A stretch of 64,000 nt of DNA from positions 930,001-994,000 of the forward strand of contig JAPXFQ010000075.1 in assembly GCA_028564705.1 (NCBI GenBank), given 5' to 3'. Positions 21,048 through 33,107 of the stretch are shown here, in pieces (positions within the stretch are counted from its first letter, which is position 1; every line of letters begins with the position of its first letter). Origin of the DNA: Apricaphanius iberus. Its lineage: Eukaryota > Chordata > Actinopteri > Cyprinodontiformes > Aphaniidae. The translations under genes and the position numbers were made by a program. The notes under the pieces were generated by a model that worked only from the letters and a program-made list of their open reading frames with translations, was not told where the DNA came from and did not search any database.

Positions 21048-24000
21048 CCTTTTTTTATCTGCTCTCTTTGGTGATTTTGTTCAGCCACAGTTATTTCACA
21101 ACACAACAATGAAAAGCACATATGCGTGTAGATGACATGGAAGATATGAACTTGGCCGAGTTAATTTTCTTGTTCCCAAAAAGCCATTGATGACCAAATG
21201 AACCGTTGAAACGGTTGTGGCTTTGGAAACAATGACATGCCACCCCGAAGCTAGAACAAGCAGTCGCCTTGGCTCTGCTTCCTGTATAGGCTTGTCTCTT
21301 GGCTCATGGCTCTGACATGCTGGATGACGTTTCCAGAGCCTGTTCCCTTCTGGGCTTTTCCCACCAGGTCCCGCTAGCCAACATGCTGGTTGGGTTCTGT
21401 TACTTGCCTTTCAAGTTCAGTCCAACTTGAGCCCAGGGGTTTTTATGGAACCATAGCAGATTTAAATCCATGTAATCACTCCTAGCAGTGTAACTGTATA
21501 TGAATAATGGTTGCAGGAAAGAAGGACTGCTGTAGAACTGGGCTTGAAGACGGCAGGTGTCACATGATGCTTGTTAGGGTTCTTCCTATACTGAGAAAAA
21601 TCTATAGATAATTGGCTGAGCACACCATATTTTGTCCCACTTTCTACAGCATACGTCTTTGCCTCAGTGGCTCTGGCGCATCAGTTGCTGTGCTTTTCAT
21701 AGCCTAAGCTGTCAGGGACAAGGCAGGGTTTCACACTGACGATCGCTTTGATGTTTACCAACTCGTGCTTTTTCTCTGCTTTTTGTTTTTTTTCCTTTCT
21801 CTGCACTTCTTTACAACCTTGCTGACAGGAGACGCTGATATTATGTATTGATTCCTCAGCATGTTCATGGTGCTCAATTGAAATTCACTTTGTGAGTCTC
21901 CACATCATGTATATTCTTCTAACTTGCAGTGTCTACCTCTCCCTCTCTTGTATCTGTAATCACTAGGTTGTCAGATTCACCGACACAGCGCAAAACGTCA
22001 GTAGACAGTAGGCTAAAATCAGTCTCTGTAGATGTGTTCAGATCACAACTTCCATCCCCCCGGGCTCAGGACTGCGTTACACAAGTGACATATACACATG
22101 TGTTCCACATCTGAAATAGTCCTGAGCTTACAAATGTGGTTTACTGTCTGTTATCGAGTTAAATCAAACACATGATGAAACGGCCTGCACTTGTTTTTTG
22201 AAAAATCTTTACAATACAATCAATCATTCACTCATTGATACCCATTCACATAAGTATATGACTGCAGCAATGAGGTAAATCTCTAATATAGCTATTTTGA
22301 GTAAAACGTTAGTTGGGATGTCATGCCTCACCAGATCTCTAAACCATGATGATGTTTTACATTTAAGATTTACTGTGCTGACAGTCAATTTAGTTCCAAT
22401 TTTTACACAAAGTCTACACCAATCTGACTTTTGAAGCAATTGGTCAATTAAATTCAGAAGCTATTACAGATATACAGATGTTGTAGTTAGTTCACCGGAT
22501 TGGATTCTACGTCTGCTGTAAACTCTAAAAAAGTCCTCATAATAGACTAGATTGAAAAGACTTGGGATCCTTTTGCAGGCTTTGTGTCTGTTATCCTGCT
22601 GTTTACATGATTTAACTTGTCTTTTCTGTGCTGAAGAACATTTTATTATTGCACTTTATTAATTCAGAAAAGTTTGCATCTTAAAAGCATTCAGAATTGA
22701 TCAGTTGGTTGGTTGGTTGGTTGAGTGATTGGTTGAAATATTTTATTTAAACATAAAACAACACATTTTAAAAACGATATACAAAGTGAAAGAGTTACAC
22801 AACAATCTATACAGTACTATTTCAAGCTGTTGGACTTTTTAAAATGACAACCCTTACCACTGTCTCCTCTCCATTTTCTCTTTCATCTACCATGCATAAT
22901 TGGATTGAAGCTCTAACGCCCAGAATTGCTCGGCTATTTAAATTGACATAATCAACATCATAAATTACTTTTCAGTTGTCTCTGTGGATTTATGATTGTT
23001 TGAAAAAAATTAGCTTGCAAGAGAGATGTTTGCTTTGTGAACAAAAGTGGGCAGCTATGTTTCCATAGCAAATTTAGCTTCTGCTACGGCATCCTGTCTT
23101 TCTTCTCTTGTATACACTCATGCAGATAAAGTATATCTAAGTAGGAAAGCTGAACTAAGATTGAAATAATGAATAGCTGTTCTTATTGTTTTTTCTTCCT
23201 GGCATTTACCGTAGCAGTTAGTAATGTACTCCTACACAGCAAACGCTGCTGCTTCTCGGTTCATTTGTGTTGTTTTCGGTAGCAACGCACCCAACATTTT
23301 CATTATCTACTACAAGACAGCACACGCCGCATTCGAAACGCCCCTGTCGTGTGGAGAGTCAAATACAGTCACCGTCATAAATACCTCCATTTCAGCCTGT
23401 CCTTGTCTGAAATGCCAGCACTCCACATATTGTCAGCCAAGTGGCGCAGCATATTACAAGTGCTAATACCCCACTCACTGATAAGAGCCCACTCACTTCA
23501 CAACATTTCCAGTAGCCAGTTTCTCAACTGGTCCCAAGAATGGAGAGGAAACCTTCACTAATTTTCTATACCCTACAACTATATGGTGCCATCTTATATC
23601 TATTTGTCTGTGTTGTAGTAGGTAAATGACATTTTTGTAACATTTGCAGTCAAAGCAGCAGCTATGATTAGCTTAAGCTGTAATCATGGCCCTGAACCAA
23701 ATAAAGAATTTTTTTATATCAAGTCTATAACATTCAAAGCTCTGTCCTTATCTATCGTTTTCATCCCACTGTGTGATTATGAGGCTGCCTCTGTCTGGAT
23801 AAGCTCCTGGAGAGCCATGCTGTGCTCACTTGGTAGTACACGCCCACCCATTTATGAATAAACACAGGCAGAATAACAGCAGACTGGAACAACATATATG
23901 TTGCAATCATTATGCTTCGTGAATATATCCAGTGTGGTGCATGCGTTTAGCAATAATAAGTAGAGCTAATCAATCGAACCATGCCACATTCTCCTGAAAG

Positions 24001-24305
24001 AACTTCCATCTTGGCATTTATGTGGTAGTTACATTAATGCGCCAACTATAGCCCCTTTTTCACAGCATGTTGCGAGAACATCTTTACTTGAACCGTCTTC
24101 AAGTCTTTTTCAGCAAAGGATTCTACAAAGGTCTCCTTTTAGATCTTTACATGTTATCTGGCTGTGTGTATAATTTCAGTGGTGGCAGAAGCAAAATCTA
24201 CACCTTGTTTGGTGGGTAATGCTAGGGCAAATAATTATACCCGATGGTAAATCTCAAAGAAATGGAACAGCCTTGAATTACTTCCTGCACACATCTTTTT
24301 TTTGT
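21048..24305. other. Proximal part of the intron after the beta exon, nothing recognised
   Basis: The only simple feature is a GGTT tetranucleotide run at 22704-22723. I see no LNS-domain exon or mobile element that I can name. Confidence 0.6.
22704..22723 (+). repeat. (GGTT)n tetranucleotide run
   Basis: Five tandem GTTG units, followed by a spoiled unit at 22724-22736. Confidence 0.9.
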
Positions 24306-24926
24306 AATATGATCAGTCACTTTGAATAATGCTGGTAATGAGTTACTTAGTAGTGTGTTACACCTAATATGACCACTTTTTAAGTAATTAGTAAGTATGC
24401 CACTGGACCTTACTATTGTTGTCATTTTCTTAAGCAAAAAGATATATTAGGTAACGGCGTCAAAAGAGGCAGGAAAACAAGTAACAATAGCCGTAAAATT
24501 AAACAGCTGATTATCTCCTTTGTGTTCGCCATATCTGTTTGGTTTCTACCCTACAAGTCCGACCTGAGTCTAAGTTCTTTACTCTGCCCCCTAGTGGAAC
24601 CCTGCAGCAATACGTGCAGTACCCAAGCAAGTACTTGCACAAGACACAGCTTTTTGCTGGTATCAACGTGAGGTTAAAAAGCATTCCAGCCTTACTGTTA
24701 AAATGCACTTCCAATAAAGTGAGTATTGGCAAAACTGGTCATTCTTTTTATGTTGAGGCAGAGAGAAGTATTACTAGCAGCTGCTGAAAGTAACTAATAA
24801 AGTAACTTGTAATCTATCATAGTTACTTTTAAAATAAAGTAATCGGTAAAGTAGATAAGTTACTTTTGGAGGGAGTAATCTGTAGTCAGTAATCAGATTA
24901 CTATTTCAAAGTAACTGTGGCAACAC
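24306..24926. mobile_element. DNA-transposon remnant with AGTTACTT-rich ends
   Basis: The right end reads AGTAACTTG ... TTACTTTTAAAATAAAGTAA ... TCAAAGTAACTGTGGCAACACTG. The left end near 24312 has the inverse pattern CAGTCACTTTGAAT ... GAGTTACTT. Such subterminal TTACTT repeats with a CAGTGTTGCC terminus are familiar from a non-autonomous fish element. The interior (24440-24780) has an open frame without a match. Superfamily not assigned. Confidence 0.6.
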
Positions 24927-25767
24927 TGGTGGCGTATGCAATACATGCTAGACGTGAAAATTTTCTTCAACTCAAGTTGTCTCCATTCGCCCCAGAAAGC
25001 AAATAGTCGGGAAAACAAGCAAATCAGGAAAAGTTAAAATCTTTGGAACACCACCAGTGAAGTACGATGCGTAATGTAATAGACATGTTTTAGTTGTCAA
25101 ATCAGCAGCACGTCCCTTCCTCCCAAGAGCGTTTTAGACACGTATCACTCATGAAAGTGCTCCACCTAGCCGATCCCAGGAGATCATGAAATCCCACGAG
25201 AACTGCAATAACGTAACTTAAGGGTAGTATGCTGGGGGGGAAGCAATTCTATGTTCATAAGTAGCTAAAGTAGCATCACAATCAACTCCTAGAACTGCAG
25301 ATATTATTATCCATGCCTTCTCATTTTCAGGTTGTCCTAAAAATGATCACTGGTATCATATAAATTGGGTGATTCTCCACTTAAAGGATTAAATTCTTGT
25401 CATCCATGATAAAAATCAAAACATTAGACCCACAGACCGACTGATTTCCAACACACAGGTAGTAGTTTTTTTGTTTTTTGTTGGGTTTTTTCGTAGAAAA
25501 AAGCAATCGAAAATCTGCCTTTGTCTTTTATTGTAAACCTCCCGGGTATTTAACATTGGTCCCACGCCTGATTTTCTATCTAGTCAAATCTAAACTGCTC
25601 ACCCTGACGCATTTCAGAAGCGTAGGGTTTATTAAATAGAACCATCATGTAAATTTAGGAGAGGGCCACGACACAACGCTTCTAATACACATCCGATTCC
25701 CTCTGCTTCATGCCCGCTGGAAATGGTCCCTTTGACTTAAATGCCGCTTCCGGCGGAAAGTAGAGGT
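24927..25767. other. Intronic sequence; partial similarity to 49225-49275
   Basis: The stretch 25030-25070 (AAAAGTTAAAATCTTTGGAA, then CACCACCAGTGAAGTA) resembles 49238-49275, so part of this interval may belong to the dispersed repeat listed next. Nothing else can be named. Confidence 0.4.
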
Positions 25768-25990
25768 AAGTTGCTTATTTGTTCAGAGGCAGCATAAGAG
25801 TTGCATTGTTGTTAGCCAATCAAAGGCGAGATGTTACATGTCATGAATTTTATTAAGTAAGACTCGTAATTCTGTCGTTTTCCACTTGCCTACTCTTCTG
25901 AGAGACTTCCACCTCCTGAAACATAGGTGCAAAAGCATTGTTTTTTTTTTTTGAAAAAAAAGATTCAGAAAGGTATTTATTCATGGTAGA
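25768..25990 (+). repeat. Dispersed repeat, copy 1 (pair with 49267-49480)
   Basis: Shared blocks in the same order with 49267-49480: GGCAGCATAAG-G-TGCATT, GTTAGCCAA-CA-AGGCGA, a GAATTTTATTAAGTAAGACT-like block, TGTAATCCTGTC-like, CCACTCTTC and finally GGTATTTATTCA. It is an old interspersed element of unknown class, without coding sequence. Confidence 0.65.
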
Positions 25991-26984
25991 ATAAAAAAAA
26001 AAACAGGTGAATGAGAGATTTAAAAAGAACTATCTAATAACAGCTCCTTCTATGTGTTTCATGGTTTAAACACAGCTCAGTTCAGCTCTTAGAGATGGCA
26101 AAAATATTTCAGCATCAGTATTCAAAGCAGTTTTCTGACAGATCGCTCAGATGCTCGCAGTCTCGCCCATATTGTTCTGATTACAGCTAATTAGAGATTC
26201 CTGACCACTGAGGTGTGACATTTGACTGAGCTGTCTGTTTGGTGATAAGTCGCACAAATGTACGCATGACTCTCATTATCAGCTTTACCCTTTCTTTTTC
26301 TATCAGTGAGTAGAATGATGAGGGTTCTTGTTGCAAGGCGTATATTAAAATGCCGTGTGAGGTTCTATTACAGATGACCGTTGCATCAAAGCACTTCTAT
26401 TATGTTAAAAGATTTTTTATTGTAAAACAAGCAATCACATTGAGAGTTGATGTAATGTGTTTACTGCAAAGCTTTGATGGGTTTTAAAGAGATTTTATAT
26501 GAATATGATTAGGAAAAAAGCACAATCCCATTTCTATTTGTGAAAACTATTCGAAAAATTGTTTTCACAAATAGAAATGGCATTCGATCACATATCCTGA
26601 TTTGCCTAAATAAATTCCAGTGCAAACAACTGCCTTTATAAATGATCTGATTAGTAAATAAGAGTCAGACTGTGTTTAATTTAATCTCAGCATAAAGGCA
26701 GCTGTTCTGAAAGTTAGAGAGCATCACAAAGGCCAAGGAGCATAGAAGATAGGTTGGGGAGAGAGTTTTGGAGAAGCTTAAGCAAAGTTAGGTTCTAAAA
26801 CAATATTCAGATCTTCAAACTGCCTGTGGATCAGTGCTATTTCCATCCTCCAGTAATAGAAACACAACAGCAAACCTACCAAGACATGGCTGTCCATTTA
26901 AACTGGCAGGATAGGTCAGGCTGTGTGCATGGAGGTATGGACCCAGACGCAGAAGCAAGGTGCAGAGTTCTTTATTGGTGATCA
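25991..26984. other. Intronic sequence with one strong hairpin
   Basis: Apart from the hairpin at 26528-26580 and a short block at 26935-26978 (ACCCAGACGCAGAAGCAAGG, then TTCTTTATT) that resembles a dispersed fish repeat, nothing is recognised. Confidence 0.5.
26528..26580. repeat. Perfect 20-bp inverted repeat (hairpin)
   Basis: CCATTTCTATTTGTGAAAAC at 26528-26547 and its exact reverse complement at 26561-26580 are separated by a 13-base loop. There are no mismatches in the stem. It could be a collapsed short transposon, a recent inverted duplication or a small RNA hairpin. The long unbroken stem and short length fit an inverted duplication better than a typical microRNA precursor. Confidence 0.9.
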
Positions 26985-27332
26985 AGGGGTGCACAATCCA
27001 ACTTTTTCAGTCCCGATACCGATGCCTGAGCTTTGTGTCTGTTGATGCCCAATACCGATCCAATACTATTGCAGAATTAATCAATTTTATACCTTATACC
27101 TTTCTTGAAGAAACTAAAAGCACCATATTATATTAACTAACCATAACTAAGACAAATGAACAGATGTAAAAATGAAAATCACCATAAAACTAAAAGGTAA
27201 AGTGAATTTATTGCAGATTTACGACGTATTAAGTAATGCTCCATGGTATCGCTTAGCTCTAACTGATACATGTACATTTGACGGTATCAGGGCCAATAAA
27301 CCCATACCAGTAACGTATCGGTGCATCCCTAG
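26985..27332. mobile_element. hAT-like non-autonomous element, second copy
   Basis: The left end reads AGGGGTGCACAATCC. The right end, on the minus strand, reads CTAGGGATGCACCGATACG. The interior carries CCGATACCGATG, CCAATACCGATCCAATACT and GTAACGTATCGG, the same motif style as the element at 9672-9960. No coding sequence. Confidence 0.75.
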
Positions 27333-27389
27333 TTTTATATAACTGAGCCTGAGCTATCGTGCAAGGCTTGCCACCTTTCTGTAAAAAAC

Positions 27390-28805
27390 AAGGCTCTCAT
27401 TTATCAAATATTCGTAGAAACTGTCCTACATTTTATCCTACAAATTAAATTTAGAATCTTTATACGAAGAGCAAAAAGGCTGATTTATCAAATGTGCGGT
27501 GGCCACTCGAATACATGATCAACCGTAATCAGCAGTTGATAAATTGCACATGTGCGTACCTAGGTTCTGGTGCACGTTATCGTCATTTGCATACAGAAAC
27601 TGCCTAAATTAACTCAATTTGGTAATACTGAATCCTCTGACCGATGCCGGACGTCCTTGTGTTGTTCCCGAAAATTATGGCATAGAGTGTGAAAAAGGAA
27701 TTTCAGTGACACCGAGATCGAGGTGAAACATAATTGGAGGCAAAAAAAAAGTAATGACGAACAGACTTCCTGAAAATTGTCATAGTTAACACAAATTTAT
27801 ATGAACACTGATAGATTTTGCCATCTGTTATTAGCGGGTTCTCTAGCGGCGTCATGTCTCCCCTCCCCAGGCACGCGGCAGTTATATTCGTGCTGCAGAC
27901 ATATAAATATGCGGCAAATAATTGTTTCAGTTGCTTTTATTGACTTCTGTGGAAATATTTAAATTCTTCGAACAAATTAGATAAGTTAAATTTGTCCTGA
28001 ACATTGCTGTTTGGTTCTAACAGCTCAGGGGGAAACCAACAAAAAAAGAACACTGCCTGGTAGAAAGTGACAGAGGCAGTAAATGCTCTTGGGACAGTGG
28101 AGAGGTTCCTCTTGGAAAATGGTCTGATGGTTTTATTGTATTCTTTCTGAATACAAAAAAAGCAGCTAGGCCAGATTTTCTGCCGGGAGTACACAGATCA
28201 TCACATTTGACACTTGTGTTCCCAGAATAATTGGAGAAACTGCTTTGGCTGCCATCAGTCCGCATGGAGACGGCGACAACATGCTGCACCAATAAGAGCG
28301 ACCATTTAATTCCCACAATACAGGTTGTAAACCTTTGAGTTTAACAACATCTATTTAAACTGAAACGCTTGATGTAATATGTAAAAAGAGCACATGGAGG
28401 GCACCGAACCTCCTCAAGGCAACTCGCAACCCCCCACCCCCTCCGGATTGTGATTCATAGGATCGCCATGATCAATCCCATATAAATAATTTATTCCATA
28501 ACACATTTCTTGAAAATTTTATCCAAATCCTTTTTACCTTTTGTTATTTTGCTTAAAGACAGACGACGGATACATGAGCTCCTTAACGAAGGTGATAAAG
28601 TGATGAGAGAAATATTCTGTCAAAGTGTAACTGTTTTAGTGTTGCAGTTCCCCCTGTTCTAACATTAGATCCTGTATGTACGCACAGTCAGAGCTGTACT
28701 TACTGTACATGTATGAATATTTCTACGCACAAGTACAAGTTCATAAATACAACACAGTGCGTAAAATTGTTCCTACACACAAAATACGGTTGATAAATTA
28801 GGGCC
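27390..28805 (+). mobile_element. Harbinger/ISL2EU-like DNA transposon, degenerate
   Basis: The ends form inverted repeats: AGGCTCTCATTTATCAA at 27391 and, in reverse, GGGCCCTAATTTATCAACCG near 28805. Both are followed inside by CCTACA-type and TACGCAC-type motifs. Inside, at about 27670-27745 on the + strand, a broken frame reads RKLWHRV ... F-DTEIEVKHNWR, which fits the Myb/SANT-like DNA-binding protein of Harbinger-type elements. No DDE nuclease frame was recognised. Class assignment is inference from TIR style and this fragment. Confidence 0.55.
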
Positions 28806-29674
28806 CACGTTTACTGCTTCTTTTCCATCCACTTTACACCGACTAACAACCCCATTAAGGTACCTTAAAGAATAGCATAGCTGCATGTGGGGAACTTCAA
28901 GAGGTATGAATATTTTTCACGCCACCATCTACAGTAAAACAAACAAGCTTCGCCCCAGCTTCTGCAAATGTGTAATTAATCCTTAGCATCAACTGCATGC
29001 CTGTAACGGTTGCTATGGATCACATCGTGCCTGTGTCTGCACGCTTCACAAATGCATATAGTCGCGCTCGTGTTTCATGCCTTTGGCCTAGGGAATAAAG
29101 AAAAAGAAAGTGTTAGATGTGTAAGCTAATTCATACCTGAACACTGAAACACATAGGACTAAAGGGATAAAAAAACAAAAAACATAATTATATTTTAAGA
29201 TGACTTTGATGTTTTCACATGAGGCGCTTGTAAGAGATTTTACTGCTGGGTGGATCGCTTCGTCCTTGGCATTGGGCAGACTTTTTCCATTTGTACTTTC
29301 TTGGTGGATGTTATGTATGTAGGCATTATAATCCACACAGAAGCATGAATGCATTAAAAAAGGAAGCTCCCAAGGTTAAAACATCTCCATGATTTGCTAA
29401 GGGCTAAATTTCCAGATTAATCAGATTCAGGGCTGGCCTGCCCATCATAATTAGTGTCAGAGGAAACGGCAGGTCGGAGTCACTCTTGCTCTACTTGTGA
29501 AAACATAAAGACATCTTTGCAGAGGCTACCTCAAGCAGAAATATTTTAGCATCTGAACCATGATATAATTACAACGCGTCACCTGGGTATAACTTGCAGC
29601 AGTGATTTGGTTTATTTAGGCTGCACCATTCACCATTGTAGGCTAGTCTCATGTTGGGAAATAAGAACAGGTAT
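28806..29674. other. Intronic sequence, nothing recognised
   Basis: No repeat ends or exon-like sequence could be identified. Confidence 0.55.
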
Positions 29675-30355
29675 CATAATTTCTAGACAATAAAGCGCAC
29701 CTGATTATAAACCACGACAACCTATTTTAGCAAAAAAACACAAATGTGTATAAAAACAAGCTGAACCCCATTAAAAGCAGCAGGTGGTTTAACATTTAAT
29801 TACCCTATGTAAGGGTTTGTGCAGAGGGGAATGTCAGGAAAGTTATCGGTGTTTGGTGAAGCTTTGATTTTATTGACTTTTCAACACTTTGGAAACACCT
29901 TGGCCTTCCTTTTTCTGAGTGTTCAGCCAATCTTCAAGAAAGACTTCACGTTTGGGTCATATGCCTTATGCTTTTATTACCTCTGAAAGCTTGACACTGC
30001 TCCCAATAGTACGTGAAGCCGCTCTATTTCCTTCTTTAAAAGCCAGATCGACTGCCTTGAACTTAAAAGCAGCATCATATGTATTCATTTGTTTTCCATA
30101 ACGACGGTTTGTGCATGGAAACTTGTTGTTCGCTAACTGTTATGCTCTTGTAATGTCTGTCTGTTCAAATTTTGCTTTCATTTGTTGCGTAAACTTCCTC
30201 CTCCTCTCTTTTCCAGTTCTTAAAGGCCCAGTATCCTTCGGTGAAGGATGTAACCTGTACAATCCATAGATCAAGGTAGCCATAAGTATTGTAGGCCGCA
30301 TGGTTCAAAACATGGGAAAAAAATAGCGGCTTATAGTCCTGAAAACACCGTACTT
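29675..30355 (-). mobile_element. Pogo-like DNA transposon remnant
   Basis: On the minus strand near 30095-29960 a frame begins MNTYDAAFKFKAVDLAFKEG and continues GNRAASRTIG before a stop. This matches the CENP-B/pogo-type N-terminal helix-turn-helix in style (YSAAFKL-VV--A--HGNRAA-R-FG). The right end on the minus strand reads ACGGTGTTTTCAGGACTATA and then AGCCGC; the left end has the matching TCTAGACAATAAAGCGCACC. The rest of the transposase is gone. Superfamily is inferred from the N-terminal motif. Confidence 0.6.
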
Positions 30356-31808
30356 TTTCTTGTTTTATGTAAGAAATATAATTCTGTAAAATTATACTTT
30401 TACATTACTGAATTCTATTGTCTCAAAGTAGACTTGTCCATTACAAACAATATGTTCTGTATCATCCTCAGCAGCATATTATTTCAACTTTATATGGTTT
30501 TAATTGTGTGTTTACATACAATCAGATAATGGACAAACCTGCAGGCAAAGATGGTGTTTGCGGGCTAGGTGCGCCAGCCAGATCTTTTCCCTCGACATTC
30601 GCTAATGATGATAACCCACCATGTTCTAGCCTTAAAGTAATTGGTGGGATCGTGTTTCATATATTTTCCCTTCTCAGTATAACTTCAGCTCCCTGTTGTG
30701 TCTGCTATTGATTTCTTAGCTTTTCTTAACTGAAGTGGATAATTTTTCATGACTTTTAGTTTAAGTGCCAATATTACGCCCACAGTGAGTCTTTTTCTCC
30801 TTTCTGTTCCTGCTTATTTATTTTCACTATGTTCTTTGTCATTATTCCACTTACGCTACCTTCCGTCTGAAAACACAAAGCTCATATTTTTTTTGTTTTT
30901 TGGACGCTTTAACATTGTCAAAAATGTCATTACCGTTTTTGTTTGTGTTGTTTCTTCTTGTAAAAATCCAGACTTTTGCCCGCCACGTTTCCATTCCTTC
31001 CCACAGAACAGTCGTCGTCTGTAGTCCCTCTGTGTGATGTTGTTTGTTTGGCCTGGCCGTTCATGAATTCTGATGAGTTCAGCTGCTGCCCACACCCATC
31101 CAACCACCGAATCCTGGTCAAGCAGTGACCCAACCCCTTCCTCCTCCAAGGGGGGGTCCAGAGGTTTCATGCTTTGCTGGAAACGTTCCAGCCTGTTCAT
31201 GTCTTTCATCAACAGCCCGTATTTTTTATTTCTTTTTTTTCTTGTGCTAATAATGACCTGGTATGTTTGATAATCACCACTTTATCTCTGGGCTGCAAAG
31301 AGAAGGGAGGTCAGGTGCAGCGTGTGCGTGTCAGGATGTTGAGGGGGGAGAGCTGTTGAGCGCTCTCCTTTGAGAGTCGAGTCACAACCCTTCTCTTTCA
31401 GCGAGCCCCATTAGTATTCATGATTCTTCCTCCACACAAAGTCCAAGGCGCGCGGCTGCACGTACTCAAGTACGCATGAAAAGCAGGACCGACACCTCAG
31501 GTGTTCTGGACAGTTAAGATAAGCCCTCCGGTTTGACATTTTCTGTCATGCAATCACATGAACAACACCTCCCCCTCCAACCTATTGATTTACACCTGAG
31601 TATTAGAACAGCCAACAAACAAAACATATAAAAACCAGGAGTCCCTGACAGGAATCTATAGCCAAGAAGAAACAAAGGAAGCAAATTCTTCTGTTTGGTC
31701 AGACTTTTTCCTTTTTTTCAGTCAGTTACAGTAGGATTCTCCTTGATAATGGGTAATGGGTATTTTTAGTAGTAGTAGCTCATGTTACTAACGCTGTCCT
31801 CTTTTTAC
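30356..31808. other. Intronic sequence, nothing recognised
   Basis: A GC-richer patch at 31060-31170 and 31330-31470 carries chance open frames on both strands, but no homology or splice structure can be argued. Confidence 0.5.
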
Positions 31809-33107
31809 CGTGCTTTGCAAATTCTTTCATTCTGAATGAACCATTTTATCATTTCTCATGTTACAACAAAGACGAGCTTCGAATCTCACAGGGATTTTAA
31901 GTGATCGAATAGCACGAAGGTTTATAGCTCAAGGTCAGTCAGGCTGGACAAAGAGTGCCCATGAATAACCTTGTTTTTCAAGTCAGGCCATAGATTGTCA
32001 GTTGGACATAGGAGTGACATCAGGTAAATTGGGCCATCAGATAAGATGAGCCACTTAAGTTTTGAGCCTCCCAGCCTTTTGATTTTGTACAGGCAATTTC
32101 TCCCAAAAAAAAAATAAAAAACAAACGAAAAAATGTATTTGATTGGTCCATAGTTGCCAAAAGCTGGCCCAATTTAACTGATGCCACACTAAATCTGGAT
32201 TTGAAATTAGAGATGCCCTGATTTTGAGATCGGATCGGGACAATATTTTCAGATTTTTCAGTGATCGGAGATTGGCTATTTTAGTTAACGAGTTCTGCCG
32301 ATTTTTATGAAATTGGCTCCTAGTTACTTTTGACAATAATGGTGCAATAATTAAAACCTCTGTAGCAGTGCAAACCAAGCATGTCTTTTAGAGTGAATGC
32401 GAACAAATGACAGTGGAGGGCAGCATTGCGCAATCCAGTGTATAGTCTGCCAAAAACACTTTTCATTTTTATAGTGTACCAATTATAAGCATTACGCTTT
32501 TTACTTTTGTCTGAAATATTAAACTGAAGCCGACCTTTAATTCTCTCTTAGATTATGATTGCATAGGATTTAAATCTGGATGTTTTGAGTCATCAGACGG
32601 TTAACAGCCCACCCCCATTTTCTGCCTCTTCCAGCCTCTAATAGGTATTTCCAGTATTGAATGTATTGCTCCATCCATTCTTCCATCAATGCTCATCAGA
32701 TTAAGGGAAAGCATCCTCACAGTACAATGCTGCCACCACGATGCCTCACTGTGGAGATGGTGTCATCAATCCATCCATCCCTCTATTCATTGTCTACACC
32801 CACTTTTCCTTCCATGATTGGTGGTGAGTTGAGAAAAGGTGGGATATGGTGGGCTTATAGTCACTTTTAGTGTTTCAGATCAAACATCTTGCAGGCTAAC
32901 TATATTTACAATGTGGTTTATTTCACTGGATTTCATTTAGGGGTATCAGAGTAAGGGGGGCTGATAGAAATATATCTCATGGTACTCTAATTTGCGTTTC
33001 TACTTTCTCCTTAATGTAATGAGCAATGTGAAAAATACTAATAAATTTGTGGTTGTAACATGATTAAATGTGTGTACACCGGTATGAATTGGAGGGAATG
33101 TATTACT
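31809..33107 (-). mobile_element. Second Tc1-like element, heavily decayed
   Basis: Blocks in the order expected for a Tc1 element of the common fish type, with transposase on the minus strand: GTGCTTTGCAAA-TTCTTTCA and CTCATGTTACAAC near the left end (31812-31870); TCAAGTCAGGCCATAGATTG (31979-31998); CATCCTCACAGTACAATGCT, then GCCACCACGATGCCTCACTG (32711-32751); and GGGGTATCAGAGTAAGGGGG plus TGTGGTTGTAACATGA near the right end (32939-33064). The frame is destroyed. It contains a shorter nested element at about 32210-32345. Confidence 0.75.
32210..32345. mobile_element. Short hAT-like remnant nested in the Tc1 relic
   Basis: AGAGATGCCCTGATTTTGAG, ATCGGATCGGGACAATATTT and GTGATCGGAGATTGG resemble the GATCGG-rich ends of fish non-autonomous hAT elements. 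The sequence is absent from the usual Tc1 layout at this point, which argues for later insertion. The right limit is uncertain. Confidence 0.45.

Noticed and set aside
22704..22736. CRISPR-like or regulatory tandem array
   Set aside because: It is a plain GGTT microsatellite. No array with unique spacers exists anywhere in the window.
26528..26580. microRNA precursor
   Set aside because: The stem is perfect and only 20 bp, without the bulged 30-bp stem and flanks of a typical precursor. It is kept only as an inverted repeat.
30856..31212. 118-codon frame on the minus strand
   Set aside because: Plausible composition in its first third, but no splice signals, no recognised domain and overlapping frames on both strands.
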